A DNA stretch of 64,000 nt from Ponticoccus alexandrii (GCF_016806125.1 NZ_CP047166.1:3038001-3102000), one strand, 5' to 3'; counted from the stretch's first letter, positions 7,723 to 17,571 are shown. Translations and numbers: made by a program. Notes: generated from the sequence alone by a model not told the origin.

Positions 7723-9539
7723 GCGCACCCACGCCAGCAGAGCCCCATGTCACACCCGTCCGCAAGCGCCGGTTTTCGGGGCTGTCCTTCGTGTGGCTGG
7801 TGCCGGTCCTCGCGCTCGCCGTGTCGCTGGGCATCGCCTACCAAAGCTACGCCGAACGCGGGGTGCTGATCGAGATCACCTTTGAAAGCGCCTCCGGCGT
7901 GATCGCCGAGAAAACCGAGCTCAAGTACCGCGACGTCACCGTGGGCATGGTCGAGGACGTGGCCTTTTCCAGCAACCTCTCCCAGGTCGTGGTCGGCGTC
8001 CGGGTCGCCCGGAACGTGGCGCCCTACCTTGATGCGGACGCTAAATTCTGGGTCGTCCGGCCCGAAGTCACGACGCAGGGCATCAGCGGGCTGAACACCG
8101 TCCTGTCGGGCGTCTACATCGAAGGCCGCTGGAATTCCGAAGCCGGCGAAGCCCTGACGAAATTCGAGGGGCTGGAGCGCGAACCGCTGACCGACGGGAC
8201 CCGGCCCGGCACGGCCATCCTTCTGCGGGCGAAGGAGGGCAACTCGATCGTCGCCGGTGCCCCGATCCTCTACAAGGGGATCAAGGTCGGCGCCGTCGAG
8301 GCCCCCGAACTGACCCGGCGCGGTGACGGCGTGGTGATCCGCGGCTTTGTCGAGGCGCCCTACAACCAGATCCTGACCCGCAATTCGCGCTTCTGGGATA
8401 TCTCGGGCATCTCCGTCTCTGTCGGCGCGGGCGGCGTGTCGCTCGACTTCACCTCGGTCGCCTCGCTGCTTCAGGGCGGCATCGCCTTCGACACGCTGGT
8501 TGCGGGCGGAGAGACGGCGCGCGCGGGCCAGAGCTACACGCTTTACGCCGATGCCGAAGAGGCACGCGTCAGCCTGCTGGAGGACCCGGGCTCGGCGCGG
8601 CTGCGGGTGCTGGCCACCTTCGACGGCTCGGTGGCCGGGCTGAGCGAGGGCGCACTGGTGCGGTTCCGCGGCGCGCCGGTGGGCGAGGTCAGCTCGGTCG
8701 GCATGGTGGCCGAAACCGAGGGCAACCGCCGCGTGGTCTACATGCAGGCGACCCTGTCGCTGCGGCCAGGGCGGCTGGGACTGGACAGCGACACGAATGC
8801 CGCCGAAAGCATGGATTTCCTCAGTGACATGGTCGCGCAGGGCCTGCGGGCGCAGCTGTCGACCGCGAGCATCCTGTCCAGCGACCTTGTGGTGAACCTT
8901 GTCGAGGTGCCCGACGCAGAGCCCGCGGTGTTGGCCTCTGACGGCGACTCGCTGCCGCGCCTGCCGACCATCACCGCCGAGATGTCCGATCTGAACGCCA
9001 CTGCCGAGGGCGTCTTCGAGCGCATCAATAACCTGCCGGTCGAGGAACTCATGGCGGCGATCCAGGGGCTGGTGGAAAACGCCAATACCCTTGTCGCCTC
9101 GGACGACACGCGGCAGATCCCGGCCGAGGTCAACGCCACGCTGGCCGAGCTGCGCACGCTCTCGCCCGACCTCAAAAAGACGCTGACCGAGTTGCAGACC
9201 ACCGTCGCCGAAGCACGCGGAACTCTGGGCGAGGCCACGCTGATCGTGCGCGACCTGCGCGAGGGCGGCGCCAGCGAAAAGCTCAACCAGGCGCTGACCT
9301 CGGCGGCAGACGCCGCCGATGCCGTCGAAAGCGCGGCGCTGGAACTGCCCAAGATCACCGCCCGTGTGAGCGGCCTCGTCGGACGGGCCGAAACGGTGAT
9401 CGACGCCTACGGAGACGGCTCGCGGCTGATCACCGGGGCGCTGTCGACGCTGCGGGATATCAGCCAGGCGGCGGATGCCATGCGCACCCTCGCCAGGACC
9501 CTGCAACGCAACCCCAACTCTCTGCTCCTGGGACGGTGA
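7719..9539 (+). CDS. pqiB: PqiB: MCE-domain intermembrane transport protein
   Basis: A 606-residue protein with a short cytoplasmic tail, one membrane anchor ('LSFVWLVPVLALAVSLGIAY', about residues 22-42), and three MCE (MlaD-type) domains: about 50-130 ('SASGVIAEKTELKYRDVTVG'), 160-240 ('ILYKGIKVGAVEAPEL'), and 285-370 ('VRFRGAPVGEVSSVG'). A long helical C-terminal needle follows to the end. E. coli PqiB is 546 residues, so the needle is somewhat longer here. The start is TTG at 7719 overlapping the TGA of the previous gene (TTGA). It should form hexamers spanning the periplasm for phospholipid movement. Confidence 0.9.
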   Translation: MSAPTPAEPHVTPVRKRRFSGLSFVWLVPVLALAVSLGIAYQSYAERGVLIEITFESASGVIAEKTELKYRDVTVGMVEDVAFSSNLSQVVVGVRVARNVAPYLDADAKFWVVRPEVTTQGISGLNTVLSGVYIEGRWNSEAGEALTKFEGLEREPLTDGTRPGTAILLRAKEGNSIVAGAPILYKGIKVGAVEAPELTRRGDGVVIRGFVEAPYNQILTRNSRFWDISGISVSVGAGGVSLDFTSVASLLQGGIAFDTLVAGGETARAGQSYTLYADAEEARVSLLEDPGSARLRVLATFDGSVAGLSEGALVRFRGAPVGEVSSVGMVAETEGNRRVVYMQATLSLRPGRLGLDSDTNAAESMDFLSDMVAQGLRAQLSTASILSSDLVVNLVEVPDAEPAVLASDGDSLPRLPTITAEMSDLNATAEGVFERINNLPVEELMAAIQGLVENANTLVASDDTRQIPAEVNATLAELRTLSPDLKKTLTELQTTVAEARGTLGEATLIVRDLREGGASEKLNQALTSAADAADAVESAALELPKITARVSGLVGRAETVIDAYGDGSRLITGALSTLRDISQAADAMRTLARTLQRNPNSLLLGR

Positions 9540-9540
9540 C

Positions 9541-10155
9541 ATGCGTATGAAAACTCTGGCGGCCGGGATGGTCGCCCTCACACTGACCGCCTGCGGAGCC
9601 TCCGGGCCGCAGTACCTTGTCGAGACCCCGGCGTCGGACCTGCGCGTCCGCGCCCGGGTGCCGACGATGGTGGTGCGCACCGTCTCGCTGCCCAGCTACG
9701 CGGCGGACGAGGCCATCGCCTTCCAGGCCGAGGACGGATCGGTGCAGATGATGAACAAGGGGCTCTGGGCGGACGAGCCCGAGCGTGCCACAACGCTGGC
9801 GATCACCCGGCACCTGAACACCATGACCTCGGCCAAGGTGGCGCCCGATCCCTGGCCGCTGCCACAGCCCGCCATCGGCGTTCTGGATATCCGGGTCGAG
9901 ACCTTCATCGCCACGCGGCAGCGCACCTTCCGCATGTCGGGCCAGTATTTCCTGGGCTCCGAGACGCCCGACCCGATCGTGCCGGACGATCTCGACAAGG
10001 ATCCGATCGAACGCCCCGCGCCGCTCTCTGACAAGGCGCGGAACTTCGATCTTCAGATCCCGCTGACCGGCCCCGGCCCCGGCCCCATCGCCACCGCGCA
10101 GGCCGCCGCGCTGAAAAGCCTCGCCGAGGCCATCGCCCGCGACATGGCGCGCTGA
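9541..10155 (+). CDS. pqiC: PqiC: outer-membrane lipoprotein, ABC-type transport auxiliary family
   Basis: A 204-residue lipoprotein. The signal peptide ends in the lipobox 'LTAC' with Cys18; the start at 9541 gives 'MRMKTLAAGMVALTLTAC'. The body fits the PqiC/YmbA family with 'YLVETPASDLRVRARVPTMVV' near the N-terminus. It begins one base after the pqiB stop, so it is the last gene of the pqi operon, where it would dock the PqiB needle to the outer membrane. Confidence 0.85.
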   Translation: MRMKTLAAGMVALTLTACGASGPQYLVETPASDLRVRARVPTMVVRTVSLPSYAADEAIAFQAEDGSVQMMNKGLWADEPERATTLAITRHLNTMTSAKVAPDPWPLPQPAIGVLDIRVETFIATRQRTFRMSGQYFLGSETPDPIVPDDLDKDPIERPAPLSDKARNFDLQIPLTGPGPGPIATAQAAALKSLAEAIARDMAR

Positions 10156-10161
10156 GCCCAG

Positions 10162-10215
10162 AGGGTCTTCGACGAAGACCCTTCCCGCGGCCAAAGTCTT
10201 CGTCGAAGACTTTGG
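10162..10215 (+). terminator. twin hairpins sharing a GTCTTCGnCGAAGAC core
   Basis: AGGGTCTTC-GAC-GAAGACCCT (10162-10182) and CCAAAGTCTTC-GTC-GAAGACTTTGG (10191-10215) are two perfect 9- and 11-base-pair stems with 3-base loops, 7 bases after the pqiC stop. Neither has a long T-run, yet the position at an operon end supports a termination or 3'-end role. Confidence 0.65.
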
Positions 10216-10291
10216 CGCCGCCGCAGCGGTTGGCCTTTGCGGCGTCACCCGCCTATGCTGGCCCCACATTCCGCCTTTCAGGAAGACACCC

Positions 10292-12178
10292 ATGAAAACC
10301 GCCATCGCCACCGTTTCGATCTCTGGCAACCTGCGCGAGAAGCTCGAGGCCATCGCCGCGGCGGGTTTCGACGGCATCGAGATCTTCGAACAGGATTTCA
10401 TAGCCGACGAGGCCGGCCCGCGCGAGGTCGGGCGGATGATCCGCGACCACGGGCTGGAGATCCCGCTGTTCCAGCCGTTCCGCGATTTCGAAGGGCTGCC
10501 CGGCGGGCTGCGCGCCAAGGCCTTCGACCGGGCCGAACGCAAGTTCGATCTGATGCAGGAGCTGGGCACTGACCTCGTGCTGTTCTGCTCCTCCTGCCAT
10601 CCCGAAAGCCTGGGCGGCATCGACCGCGCCGCCGACGACTTCGCGGAACTGGGAGAGCGCGCCGCCAGGCGCGGATTGCGCGTGGGCTTCGAGGCGCTGG
10701 CCTGGGGTCGCCACATCAACGACCACCGCGACGCCTGGGAGGTGGTGCGCCGCGCCGATCACCCCGCCGTGGGGCTGATCGTGGACAGTTTCCACACCCT
10801 GTCGCGCGGCATCGATCCGGATACCATCCGCCGCATCCCCGGCGACCGCATCTTCTTCGTCCAGCTTGCCGACGCGCCGAAAATCGACATGGACCTGCTG
10901 TATTGGTCGCGGCACTTCCGCAACATGCCCGGTGAAGGCGATCTGAACGTGCAGGGCTTCATGCGCGCGGTCATGGCGGCGGGCTACACCGGCCCGGTCA
11001 GCCTGGAGATCTTCAACGACCAGTTCCGCGGCGGCCCGACGAAAACGCTGGCCCGCGACGGCTACCGGTCGATCGTGGCACTGATGGACGACGTGCGCCG
11101 GGCCGAACCCGAGGCCAAGGTCGACCTTGCGCCGATGCCGGCGCGGGTCGCGCCCCGGGGTGTGTCCTTCATCGAGTTCGCCTCGCGCGGGGACGAGGCG
11201 GAAGAGCTGCGCGCCCTGCTGTCCGGCCTTGGCTTCGAGGTCGTCGGCCAGCACCGAAACAAGGCGGTGACGCTCTGGCAACAGGGCGAGATCCGCATCG
11301 TCGTCAATGCCGAGGAAGAGGGCCACGCGGCGCGGGCCTTCAACCTGCGCGGCACCTCGGTCTGCGACCTTGGCCTTCTGGTCGACAGTGCCGCCGAGGT
11401 GGCCGAGCGGGCGGCCCGCCTTGGCTCGCAGCCCTTCAGCCAGCCCATCGGACCCGGCGAGGTGCCGATCCCCGCAGTCCGCGGCCTGTCCGGTTCTGTC
11501 CTGCACTTCATGGATTCCAGCGCCACGCTTGGCGGCGTCTGGGAACAGGAATTCACCGGCTCGGGGGGCGCCGTCCCGGGCGCCGGACTGCAACGCGTCG
11601 ATCACATCGCCCAGACGATGACCTATGACGAAATGCTCAGCTGGTCGCTGTTCTACACAACCCTGCTGGACATGCGCAAAAGCCCCATGGTCGATGTGAT
11701 CGACCCCGACGGGCTGGTGCGCAGCCAGGTGGTCGAGGCGCCGGACGGGGCGCTGCGGGTCACACTGAACGGCGCGGACACCTACCGCACCCTCGCCGGC
11801 GCCTTTCTCGAGGAAAGCTTCGGCGCGCCGGTGCAGCATATCGCGCTGGCCACCGACGATATCTTCGCAACGCTCGACCTGCTGCGCGCAAGGGGCTTCA
11901 TACCCCTGCCGATCCCGCAGAACTACTTCGACGATCTCGCCGCGCGCTTCGACTTTCCCGAGGGGCTGCTGGAGAAGATGCAGGCCGCCAATGTCCTTTA
12001 CGACGAGGATGCCAGCGGCGCCTTCTTCCAGTGCTATACGCCGACCTTCGCGGGCGGGTTCTTCTTCGAGATCGTCGAACGGCGGGCGGGCTACAGCGGA
12101 TACGGCGCCCCGAACGCGCCCTTCCGCATCGCCGCGCAAAAGCGGTTGCGCCGCACCAAGGGTGTGCCCGCCCTCTGA
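10292..12178 (+). CDS. quiC: fused 3-dehydroshikimate dehydratase / 4-hydroxyphenylpyruvate-dioxygenase-like protein
   Basis: A 628-residue two-part protein. Residues 1-270 form a sugar-phosphate isomerase/epimerase (xylose-isomerase-like) TIM barrel, with 'GFDGIEIFEQDF', 'VGLIVDSFHTLSRG' and 'GPVSLEIFNDQFRGG'. Residues 290-620 are a VOC / HPPD-like half, with 'GLQRVDHIAQTM', 'GAPVQHIALATDDIF' and the C-terminal metal-binding 'GGFFFEIVERRAGYSGYGAPN'. The same fusion is known in QuiC-type 3-dehydroshikimate dehydratases that make protocatechuate from quinate/shikimate. No quinate dehydrogenase or protocatechuate genes are adjacent, so the pathway placement is from family knowledge only. Confidence 0.88.
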   Translation: MKTAIATVSISGNLREKLEAIAAAGFDGIEIFEQDFIADEAGPREVGRMIRDHGLEIPLFQPFRDFEGLPGGLRAKAFDRAERKFDLMQELGTDLVLFCSSCHPESLGGIDRAADDFAELGERAARRGLRVGFEALAWGRHINDHRDAWEVVRRADHPAVGLIVDSFHTLSRGIDPDTIRRIPGDRIFFVQLADAPKIDMDLLYWSRHFRNMPGEGDLNVQGFMRAVMAAGYTGPVSLEIFNDQFRGGPTKTLARDGYRSIVALMDDVRRAEPEAKVDLAPMPARVAPRGVSFIEFASRGDEAEELRALLSGLGFEVVGQHRNKAVTLWQQGEIRIVVNAEEEGHAARAFNLRGTSVCDLGLLVDSAAEVAERAARLGSQPFSQPIGPGEVPIPAVRGLSGSVLHFMDSSATLGGVWEQEFTGSGGAVPGAGLQRVDHIAQTMTYDEMLSWSLFYTTLLDMRKSPMVDVIDPDGLVRSQVVEAPDGALRVTLNGADTYRTLAGAFLEESFGAPVQHIALATDDIFATLDLLRARGFIPLPIPQNYFDDLAARFDFPEGLLEKMQAANVLYDEDASGAFFQCYTPTFAGGFFFEIVERRAGYSGYGAPNAPFRIAAQKRLRRTKGVPAL

Positions 12179-12470
12179 AGCACCCCGCCGGGGCCGCATG
12201 CCAGGCTTGTGCGCGCCCCGCTACCCATGGCGCCATGGCGAAAAGCACAGAGGATGTCATCCGATCGCAGCGCCCCTCTCGCTGACAAGCGGCCGAAAAG
12301 CCCGCGCAGCGACGGCCCGCCCGAGATCGGGCAGTTTTCCGGGCGTACCAAGGCGCTGATCGTCGACCGTCCTGTCCGCGCCCCATATGCGCGTCGAGAG
12401 GGTGGCATTCGCAAACCTCTTCAGCCGTTCCCGCGTGCAGAGGGCGCGGTCGGGGCCAGGACGCGGCGCG
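12179..12470. other. gap between quiC and the GbpR-type regulator
   Basis: 292 bases between two genes whose 3' ends face each other. I see no gene, repeat copy or strong terminator. Confidence 0.4.
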
Positions 12471-13406
12471 TCACAGGCGCGCAAGCGTCTCCTGCATCAG
12501 CCGCCCGGCGGCGCGGGTGTGCTGGCGGTAGCGGTGGCTGATCACGAAATAGGGCGTGACGAGGATCGGCTCCACCAGCGGCAGGGTCACGAGGTCTGCC
12601 GCCAATGGTCCCGCCGTCAGGAGGCTTGCCGCCTCCGCCGACAGCGACGTGATCACGTCTGTATCGCCCGCCAGCATGGCCAGCGCCACCAGCAGCGAAG
12701 AGCTGTTCGTCACCCGGGGTGGCACCGGCAGGCCCTGCCCCCGGAAGGCGCCCTCGACCGCCACCCGGATCGGCGAGCCCCTCTCTTGGATCACCCAATC
12801 GAAGGGCAGCGTGTCGGCCAGCGCCACCGCCCCCTGCCCCGCCAGCGGATGGCTGCGGCGGACCATCAGCGTCGCCTGTTCGTTGCGCGCCGGATGCAGT
12901 TCGAAATCGGCCCCCTCGACGCCCAGCGGCAGGCGCGCGACGATGAAATCCATCGTCCCGTCCTGCAGCCCCCGCACCAACTGCGCCGAGGGCCCAACGT
13001 CCACCGTCACCCGGATGCCCGGCGTCTCGGCCTTCACCGCCTGCACGGCGGGCACGACGCAGCCCACCGCCGGGCCGGTGACGGTGCCGACCCGCACCTC
13101 TCCCGCCGTACCGCGCTGAAGCTCCGTCACCTCGGTCTCAAGGCTTTCGAAACCCGACAGGATCGCGCGTGCGTGCCGCAGGCAGGCGGCGCCCAGTTCG
13201 GTCGCCTCCATTCCGCGCGGGTGCCGGTAGAAAAGCGCGCCGCCCAGTTCCCGCTCCATCTCGGCCAGCGCGCGCGAGGCGGCGGGCTGCGACAGGCCCA
13301 TGGCCTCGGCGGCGACCTGCAACTGCCGCCGCTCGGCGATCAGGTTCATCAAATGCAGGTGCTGGGGCTTCAGGCGGCGCAGCAGGGACATGACATTTCC
13401 AGACAT
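12471..13406 (-). CDS. gbpR: LysR-type regulator of sugar uptake (GbpR-like)
   Basis: A 311-residue LysR regulator: winged HTH at about residues 8-70 ('AAEAMGLSQPAASRALAEME', 'FYRHPRGMEATELG') and a periplasmic-binding-protein-like effector domain. The start at 13406 ('MSGNVMSLLRRLK') is used; 13391 (MSLLRR) is an alternative. It is transcribed away from the ChvE-GguAB genes across a 144-base region. In Agrobacterium, GbpR is the LysR regulator encoded beside chvE and answers to L-arabinose, D-galactose and D-fucose, so the same role is inferred here. Confidence 0.85.
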   Translation of the reverse strand: MSGNVMSLLRRLKPQHLHLMNLIAERRQLQVAAEAMGLSQPAASRALAEMERELGGALFYRHPRGMEATELGAACLRHARAILSGFESLETEVTELQRGTAGEVRVGTVTGPAVGCVVPAVQAVKAETPGIRVTVDVGPSAQLVRGLQDGTMDFIVARLPLGVEGADFELHPARNEQATLMVRRSHPLAGQGAVALADTLPFDWVIQERGSPIRVAVEGAFRGQGLPVPPRVTNSSSLLVALAMLAGDTDVITSLSAEAASLLTAGPLAADLVTLPLVEPILVTPYFVISHRYRQHTRAAGRLMQETLARL

Positions 13407-13550
13407 GACGAAATCAATATGCAGATGACGTCTAATCCGATTTGAGAGGTATGTCAGCCCTGTGCTACCTGTTCGGTCAGGGCCGGCACAGGCCCGCATT
13501 CGGGACGCGTCGTGGAGGAACGACGGACGCGCCCACCAGTGGAGGAAGAC
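13407..13550. promoter_or_regulatory. divergent control region between gbpR and chvE
   Basis: 144 bases hold the outward promoters of both genes and presumably LysR sites. The stretch 13407-13455 is less GC-rich than its surroundings (GAAATCAATATGCAGATGACG, CTAATCCGATTTGAG). GGAGGAAG lies just before the chvE start at 13551. No exact operator is assigned. Confidence 0.5.
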
Positions 13551-14606
13551 ATGAAGATCAAGACCCTTCTGGCCGCGTCCGTCGCGGCCCTCACGCTTGC
13601 GTCTGGCGCCATGGCGGATGGCCTCGTCGGCATCGCCATGCCGACCAAATCCTCGGCCCGCTGGATTTCCGACGGCGAGTCGATGGTCAAGCAGTTTCAG
13701 GACGCGGGCTACGAGACCATCCTGCAATATGCCGAGGACGACATCCCCAACCAGCTCGCGCAGATCGAGAACATGATCACCAATGGCGTCGATGCGCTGG
13801 TGATCGCCGCCATCGACGGCACGACCCTCTCGAACGCGCTGGAGAACGCCTATTACGCCGAGATCCCGGTCATCGCCTACGACCGCCTGATCCGCGACAG
13901 CGAGCACGTCAGCTATTACGCCACCTTCGACAACTTCCAGGTCGGCGTGCTTCAGGCCACCTCGCTGGTCGAGGGTCTGGAAGAGCGCTTCCCCGATGTC
14001 TCGCCGTGGAATGTCGAACTGTTCGGCGGCTCGCCCGACGACAACAACGCCTATTTCTTCTACGATGGCGCGATGTCGGTGCTGCAGCCGCTGATCGACG
14101 AGGGCAAGGTCGAGGTCCTGTCCGGCCAGATGGGCATGGACACCGTCGGCACCCTGCGCTGGGACGGCGCGGTGGCGCAGGCCCGCATGGATAACCTGCT
14201 GTCGGCCCATTACACCGACGCGCAGGTGCATGGCGTGCTCTCGCCCTACGACGGTCTCTCCATCGGCATCCTGTCCTCGCTCAAGGGCGTGGGCTACGGC
14301 TCTGGCGACATGAAGATGCCGATCGTCTCGGGTCAGGACGCCGAGGTCCCCTCGGTCAAGTCGATCCTCGCGGGCGAGCAGTATTCGACCGTCTTCAAGG
14401 ATACCCGCGAACTGGCCAAGGTCACCGTGGGCATGGTCGAGGCGCTACTGAAGGGCGGCGAGCCCGAGATCAACGACACCGAGACCTATGACAACGGCGT
14501 CAAGGTCGTGCCGTCCTACCTGCTGGTGCCGCATCCGGTGGATGCCTCCAACTACGAGGAAATGCTGATCGACTCCGGCTACTACAGCGCCGACGAGATC
14601 CAGTAA
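13551..14606 (+). CDS. chvE: ChvE-type periplasmic monosaccharide-binding protein
   Basis: A 351-residue sugar-binding protein. The ATG at 13551 follows GGAGGAAG and yields a Sec signal peptide ending 'LASGAMADG' near residue 23. Ligand-pocket motifs of the ChvE/XylF family are seen: '[20 protein letters not shown]', '[11 protein letters not shown]', 'VIAYDRLI', '[15 protein letters not shown]' and '[15 protein letters not shown]'. ChvE binds aldoses such as L-arabinose and D-galactose. It is first in the chvE-gguA-gguB operon, next to its GbpR-like regulator and an oxidative arabinose/galactose pathway, which agrees with that specificity. Confidence 0.93.
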   Translation: MKIKTLLAASVAALTLASGAMADGLVGIAMPTKSSARWISDGESMVKQFQDAGYETILQYAEDDIPNQLAQIENMITNGVDALVIAAIDGTTLSNALENAYYAEIPVIAYDRLIRDSEHVSYYATFDNFQVGVLQATSLVEGLEERFPDVSPWNVELFGGSPDDNNAYFFYDGAMSVLQPLIDEGKVEVLSGQMGMDTVGTLRWDGAVAQARMDNLLSAHYTDAQVHGVLSPYDGLSIGILSSLKGVGYGSGDMKMPIVSGQDAEVPSVKSILAGEQYSTVFKDTRELAKVTVGMVEALLKGGEPEINDTETYDNGVKVVPSYLLVPHPVDASNYEEMLIDSGYYSADEIQ

Positions 14607-14623
14607 CCGCCCCCGGGCCCCTG

Positions 14624-14646
14624 CCGTCCGGGATGACCCCGGACGG
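14624..14646 (+). terminator. stem-loop between chvE and gguA
   Basis: CCGTCCGGG (14624-14632) pairs perfectly with CCCGGACGG (14638-14646), 17 bases after the chvE stop and inside the operon. Such elements are known to protect binding-protein mRNA and lower expression of the next genes; that role is inferred here. Confidence 0.6.
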
Positions 14647-14678
14647 CTTCCCCTTTCAAAGGCAAGGAGTTGTCGGAC

Positions 14679-16205
14679 ATGCGGCCGCTTCTGGAAATGC
14701 GCGCGATCACCAAGGAATTCCCGGGCGTCAAGGCTCTGGACCAGGTGAGCCTAAGCGTGAACGAGGGCGAGATCCTCGCGCTGGTGGGCGAGAACGGCGC
14801 CGGCAAGTCGACGCTGATGAAGGTGCTCTCGGGCGTCTACCCGGTGGGCAGCTACGACGGCGAGATCCACTACGACGGCGCCTTGGCCGAGTTCCGCAAT
14901 ATCGCGGACAGCGAGGCCAAGGGCATCATCATCATCCACCAGGAGCTTGCTCTGGTGCCGCAGCTTTCGATTGCCGAGAACCTCTTTCTGGGCAACGAGA
15001 TCGCGGGCCGTGGCGGGGTGATCCGCTGGCAGGAAACGCTCAGCCGCACCGAGGCGCTGCTGAAGAAGGTCGGCCTTGGCCGCGAGGCGCCGACGACCAT
15101 GGTGGACAAGCTGGGCGTGGGCAAGCAGCAGCTTGTCGAGATCGCCAAGGCCCTGTCCAAGGACGTGCGCCTGCTGATCCTCGACGAGCCCACCGCCGCC
15201 CTGTCGGAATCCGACAGTCAGGCGCTTCTGGACCTGATGCTGGAACTGAAGCAGCAGGGCGTCACGCAGATCATCATCAGCCACAAGCTGAACGAGGTGC
15301 GCCGCGTGGCCGACACCGTCACCGTGATCCGCGACGGCACGACCGTCTCCACCAAGGACGCCCGCGCCGCGCCGATCACAGAGGACGAGATCGTCCGCGA
15401 CATGGTGGGCCGCGACATGGCGCACCGCTACCCGGACCGTGAACGCCGGGCCGGTGACGTGCTCATGCAGGTCGCGGGCTGGAACGTCTACCACCCCGAG
15501 CACGCCGACCGCCACGTCATCCGCGACGTGGACTTCACCGTCCGCGCGGGCGAGGTCGTGGGCATCGCGGGCCTGATGGGCGCGGGCCGTACCGAACTGG
15601 CGATGAGCATCTTCGGGCGCTCGTGGGGGCAGAACATCTCGGGCGAAGTTCAGATCGGCGGCAAACCCGCCAATGTCTCTGACGTGCCGCGCGCCATTCA
15701 GGCGGGCCTTGCCTACGTGACCGAGGACCGCAAGAGCCTTGGCCTCGTGCTGGACGAGACCATCCGAAAGAACATCACGCTGGCCAACCTGCCCGCCGTC
15801 TCGCGCAATGCCATCCTCAACGAGAACCGCGAGACCGCCGTGGCCGAAGACTATCGCCGCGCGCTGAACATCCGCACGCCCGGTGTCTTTCAGCGGGTGG
15901 TGAACCTGTCGGGCGGCAACCAGCAGAAGGTGGTGCTGTCCAAGTGGCTCTTTGCCGAACCCGAGGTGCTGATCCTCGACGAGCCCACGCGCGGCATCGA
16001 CGTCGGCGCGAAATTCGAGATCTACGGGATCATCAACGACCTCTCCGCCCAAGGGAAAGGCGTGGTGATGATTTCTTCCGAGATGCCCGAACTCTTGGGC
16101 ATGTGTGACCGCATCTACGTGATGAACGAGGGCGCGCTTGTCGGCGAACTGACCGCCGCAGAGGCCAGCCAAGAGGCCATCATGTCCCTGATCGTGACGG
16201 AATAG
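14679..16205 (+). CDS. gguA: sugar ABC transporter ATP-binding protein (GguA/MmsA)
   Basis: A 508-residue protein with two ABC domains. First domain: 'GENGAGKST' (Walker A, about residue 39), '[14 protein letters not shown]' (Walker B). Second domain: '[13 protein letters not shown]' (degenerate Walker A), signature 'LSGGNQQKV', '[15 protein letters not shown]'. This twin arrangement is typical of monosaccharide importers. ATG 14679 with AAGGAG 9 bases upstream is preferred over TTG 14670, which directly touches that ribosome site. It powers uptake of sugar delivered by ChvE through GguB. Confidence 0.95.
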   Translation: MRPLLEMRAITKEFPGVKALDQVSLSVNEGEILALVGENGAGKSTLMKVLSGVYPVGSYDGEIHYDGALAEFRNIADSEAKGIIIIHQELALVPQLSIAENLFLGNEIAGRGGVIRWQETLSRTEALLKKVGLGREAPTTMVDKLGVGKQQLVEIAKALSKDVRLLILDEPTAALSESDSQALLDLMLELKQQGVTQIIISHKLNEVRRVADTVTVIRDGTTVSTKDARAAPITEDEIVRDMVGRDMAHRYPDRERRAGDVLMQVAGWNVYHPEHADRHVIRDVDFTVRAGEVVGIAGLMGAGRTELAMSIFGRSWGQNISGEVQIGGKPANVSDVPRAIQAGLAYVTEDRKSLGLVLDETIRKNITLANLPAVSRNAILNENRETAVAEDYRRALNIRTPGVFQRVVNLSGGNQQKVVLSKWLFAEPEVLILDEPTRGIDVGAKFEIYGIINDLSAQGKGVVMISSEMPELLGMCDRIYVMNEGALVGELTAAEASQEAIMSLIVTE

Positions 16206-16214
16206 GACCAAGCC

Positions 16215-17453
16215 ATGACAGAGCAAACCGTCGATACGACCCCCGAAGTCCGCCGCAAGGGCGTGGGCGAATACCTCGTTGCGAACCTGCGGGAATACGG
16301 CCTGCTGTTCGCGCTGATCGCCATCATGGTCTTCTTTCAGGTTGTCACCGACGGCACCCTGCTGAAGCCCGTGAACATCACCAACCTGTTGTTGCAGAAC
16401 AGCTATATCGTCATCATGGCGCTGGGAATGCTGATCGTCATCGTGGCCGGACACATCGACCTCTCGGTCGGCTCGGTCATGGGCTTCGTCGGTGCCTTCG
16501 CCGCCGTGATGATCGTCAACTGGGGCGTCGGCACGGTTCCCACCATGCTGGCCTGCCTCGTGGTCGGCGGCGTGATCGGCGCCGCGCAGGGATACTGGGT
16601 CGCCTACTGGGGCATCCCGTCGTTTATCGTGACGCTGGCGGGGATGCTGGTGTTCCGGGGCGCGTCGCTCTGGCTGCTCGAAGGCCAGTCGGTCGGCCCC
16701 TTCCCGCGCGAGTTTCAGGTGATCGCCAACGGCTTCGTCCCCGACATCGTGGGCCGCGAGACCGGCGAAAGCCTCGGCGCGCTCTTCGGCGCACGCCGCC
16801 TGAACGTGCTGGCACTGGCGACCGGGGTGGTCGCGGCGGCCATCGTGATCTGGATGGGCCTGACCAAGCGCGCGCGCAACAAGGCCTACGGGATCGAGGA
16901 CGAACCGGGCAGCTTCTTCGTGCTGCGCACCGGGATCATCGCGATTGCGCTGATCTTCATCTGCTTCAAGCTGTCCACCTTCCGGGGCCTGCCCAACGTG
17001 CTGCTGACCATGGGCGTGCTGACGGTGCTCTACGCCTTCATCACCGAGCGCACGACGCTGGGCCGCCGCATCTACGCGCTTGGCGGCAACGTGAAGGCGG
17101 CGCAGCTTTCGGGGATCAAGACCAAGCGGCTGACCTTCCTTGCCTTCACCAACATGGGCATCCTCGCCGCCGCCGCTGGCCTCGTCTTCGCCGCGCGCCT
17201 GAACACGGCCACGCCCAAGGCGGGCTTCGCGCTGGAGCTTGACGTGATCGCGGCGGTCTTCATCGGCGGGGCGTCCATGTCGGGCGGCGTCGGCAAGATC
17301 GTCGGTGCGGTCGTGGGCGCCTTCCTGATGGGCGTGCTGAACAACGGCATGTCGATCATGGGCATCGGCATCGACTACCAGCAGGTCATCAAGGGCCTCG
17401 TGCTGCTCGCCGCCGTGATCTTCGACGTCTACAACAAATCGAAACAGGGATGA
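16215..17453 (+). CDS. gguB: sugar ABC transporter permease (GguB)
   Basis: A 412-residue inner-membrane permease of the RbsC/XylH family with about ten helices and the family motifs 'GHIDLSVGSVMGFVGAFAAV', 'YWGIPSFIVTLAGMLVFRG', 'GRRIYALGGNVKAAQLSGI' and 'GGASMSGGVGKIVGA'. The extended loop of about 100 residues between helices after 'LLEGQSVGPFPREF' is characteristic of the GguB/XylH branch. It starts 9 bases after gguA and completes the ChvE-GguA-GguB transporter. Confidence 0.94.
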   Translation: MTEQTVDTTPEVRRKGVGEYLVANLREYGLLFALIAIMVFFQVVTDGTLLKPVNITNLLLQNSYIVIMALGMLIVIVAGHIDLSVGSVMGFVGAFAAVMIVNWGVGTVPTMLACLVVGGVIGAAQGYWVAYWGIPSFIVTLAGMLVFRGASLWLLEGQSVGPFPREFQVIANGFVPDIVGRETGESLGALFGARRLNVLALATGVVAAAIVIWMGLTKRARNKAYGIEDEPGSFFVLRTGIIAIALIFICFKLSTFRGLPNVLLTMGVLTVLYAFITERTTLGRRIYALGGNVKAAQLSGIKTKRLTFLAFTNMGILAAAAGLVFAARLNTATPKAGFALELDVIAAVFIGGASMSGGVGKIVGAVVGAFLMGVLNNGMSIMGIGIDYQQVIKGLVLLAAVIFDVYNKSKQG

Positions 17454-17472
17454 GGCCGTTCGGTCGGGCGGC

Positions 17473-17553
17473 GCCGGGCTGAAGCCCGGCCTACCCCGGC
17501 CTCCCCCTCCCCGAAACCGATCCCTTTATCCGTAGGCCGGGCTTTAGCCCGGC
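17473..17553. repeat. REPIN: two GTAG-headed REP sequences in inverted orientation
   Basis: GCCGGGCTGAAGCCCGGC plus CTAC (17473-17494) and GTAG plus GCCGGGCTTTAGCCCGGC (17532-17553) are 22-base inverted copies that differ at one loop base. Each is a self-complementary stem with a GTAG head at its base, the hallmark of REP sequences acted on by RAYT transposases. The pair faces inward across 37 bases and lies in the 118-base gap between gguB and the aldonate dehydratase gene. No RAYT gene is in the window. Confidence 0.8.
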
Positions 17554-17571
17554 AAACACCAAGGAACCGAC

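Noticed and set aside
14751-16454. Long minus-strand frame opposite gguA
   Set aside because: It is His/Asp/Val-rich antisense sequence, and the plus strand encodes a clear double ABC ATPase.
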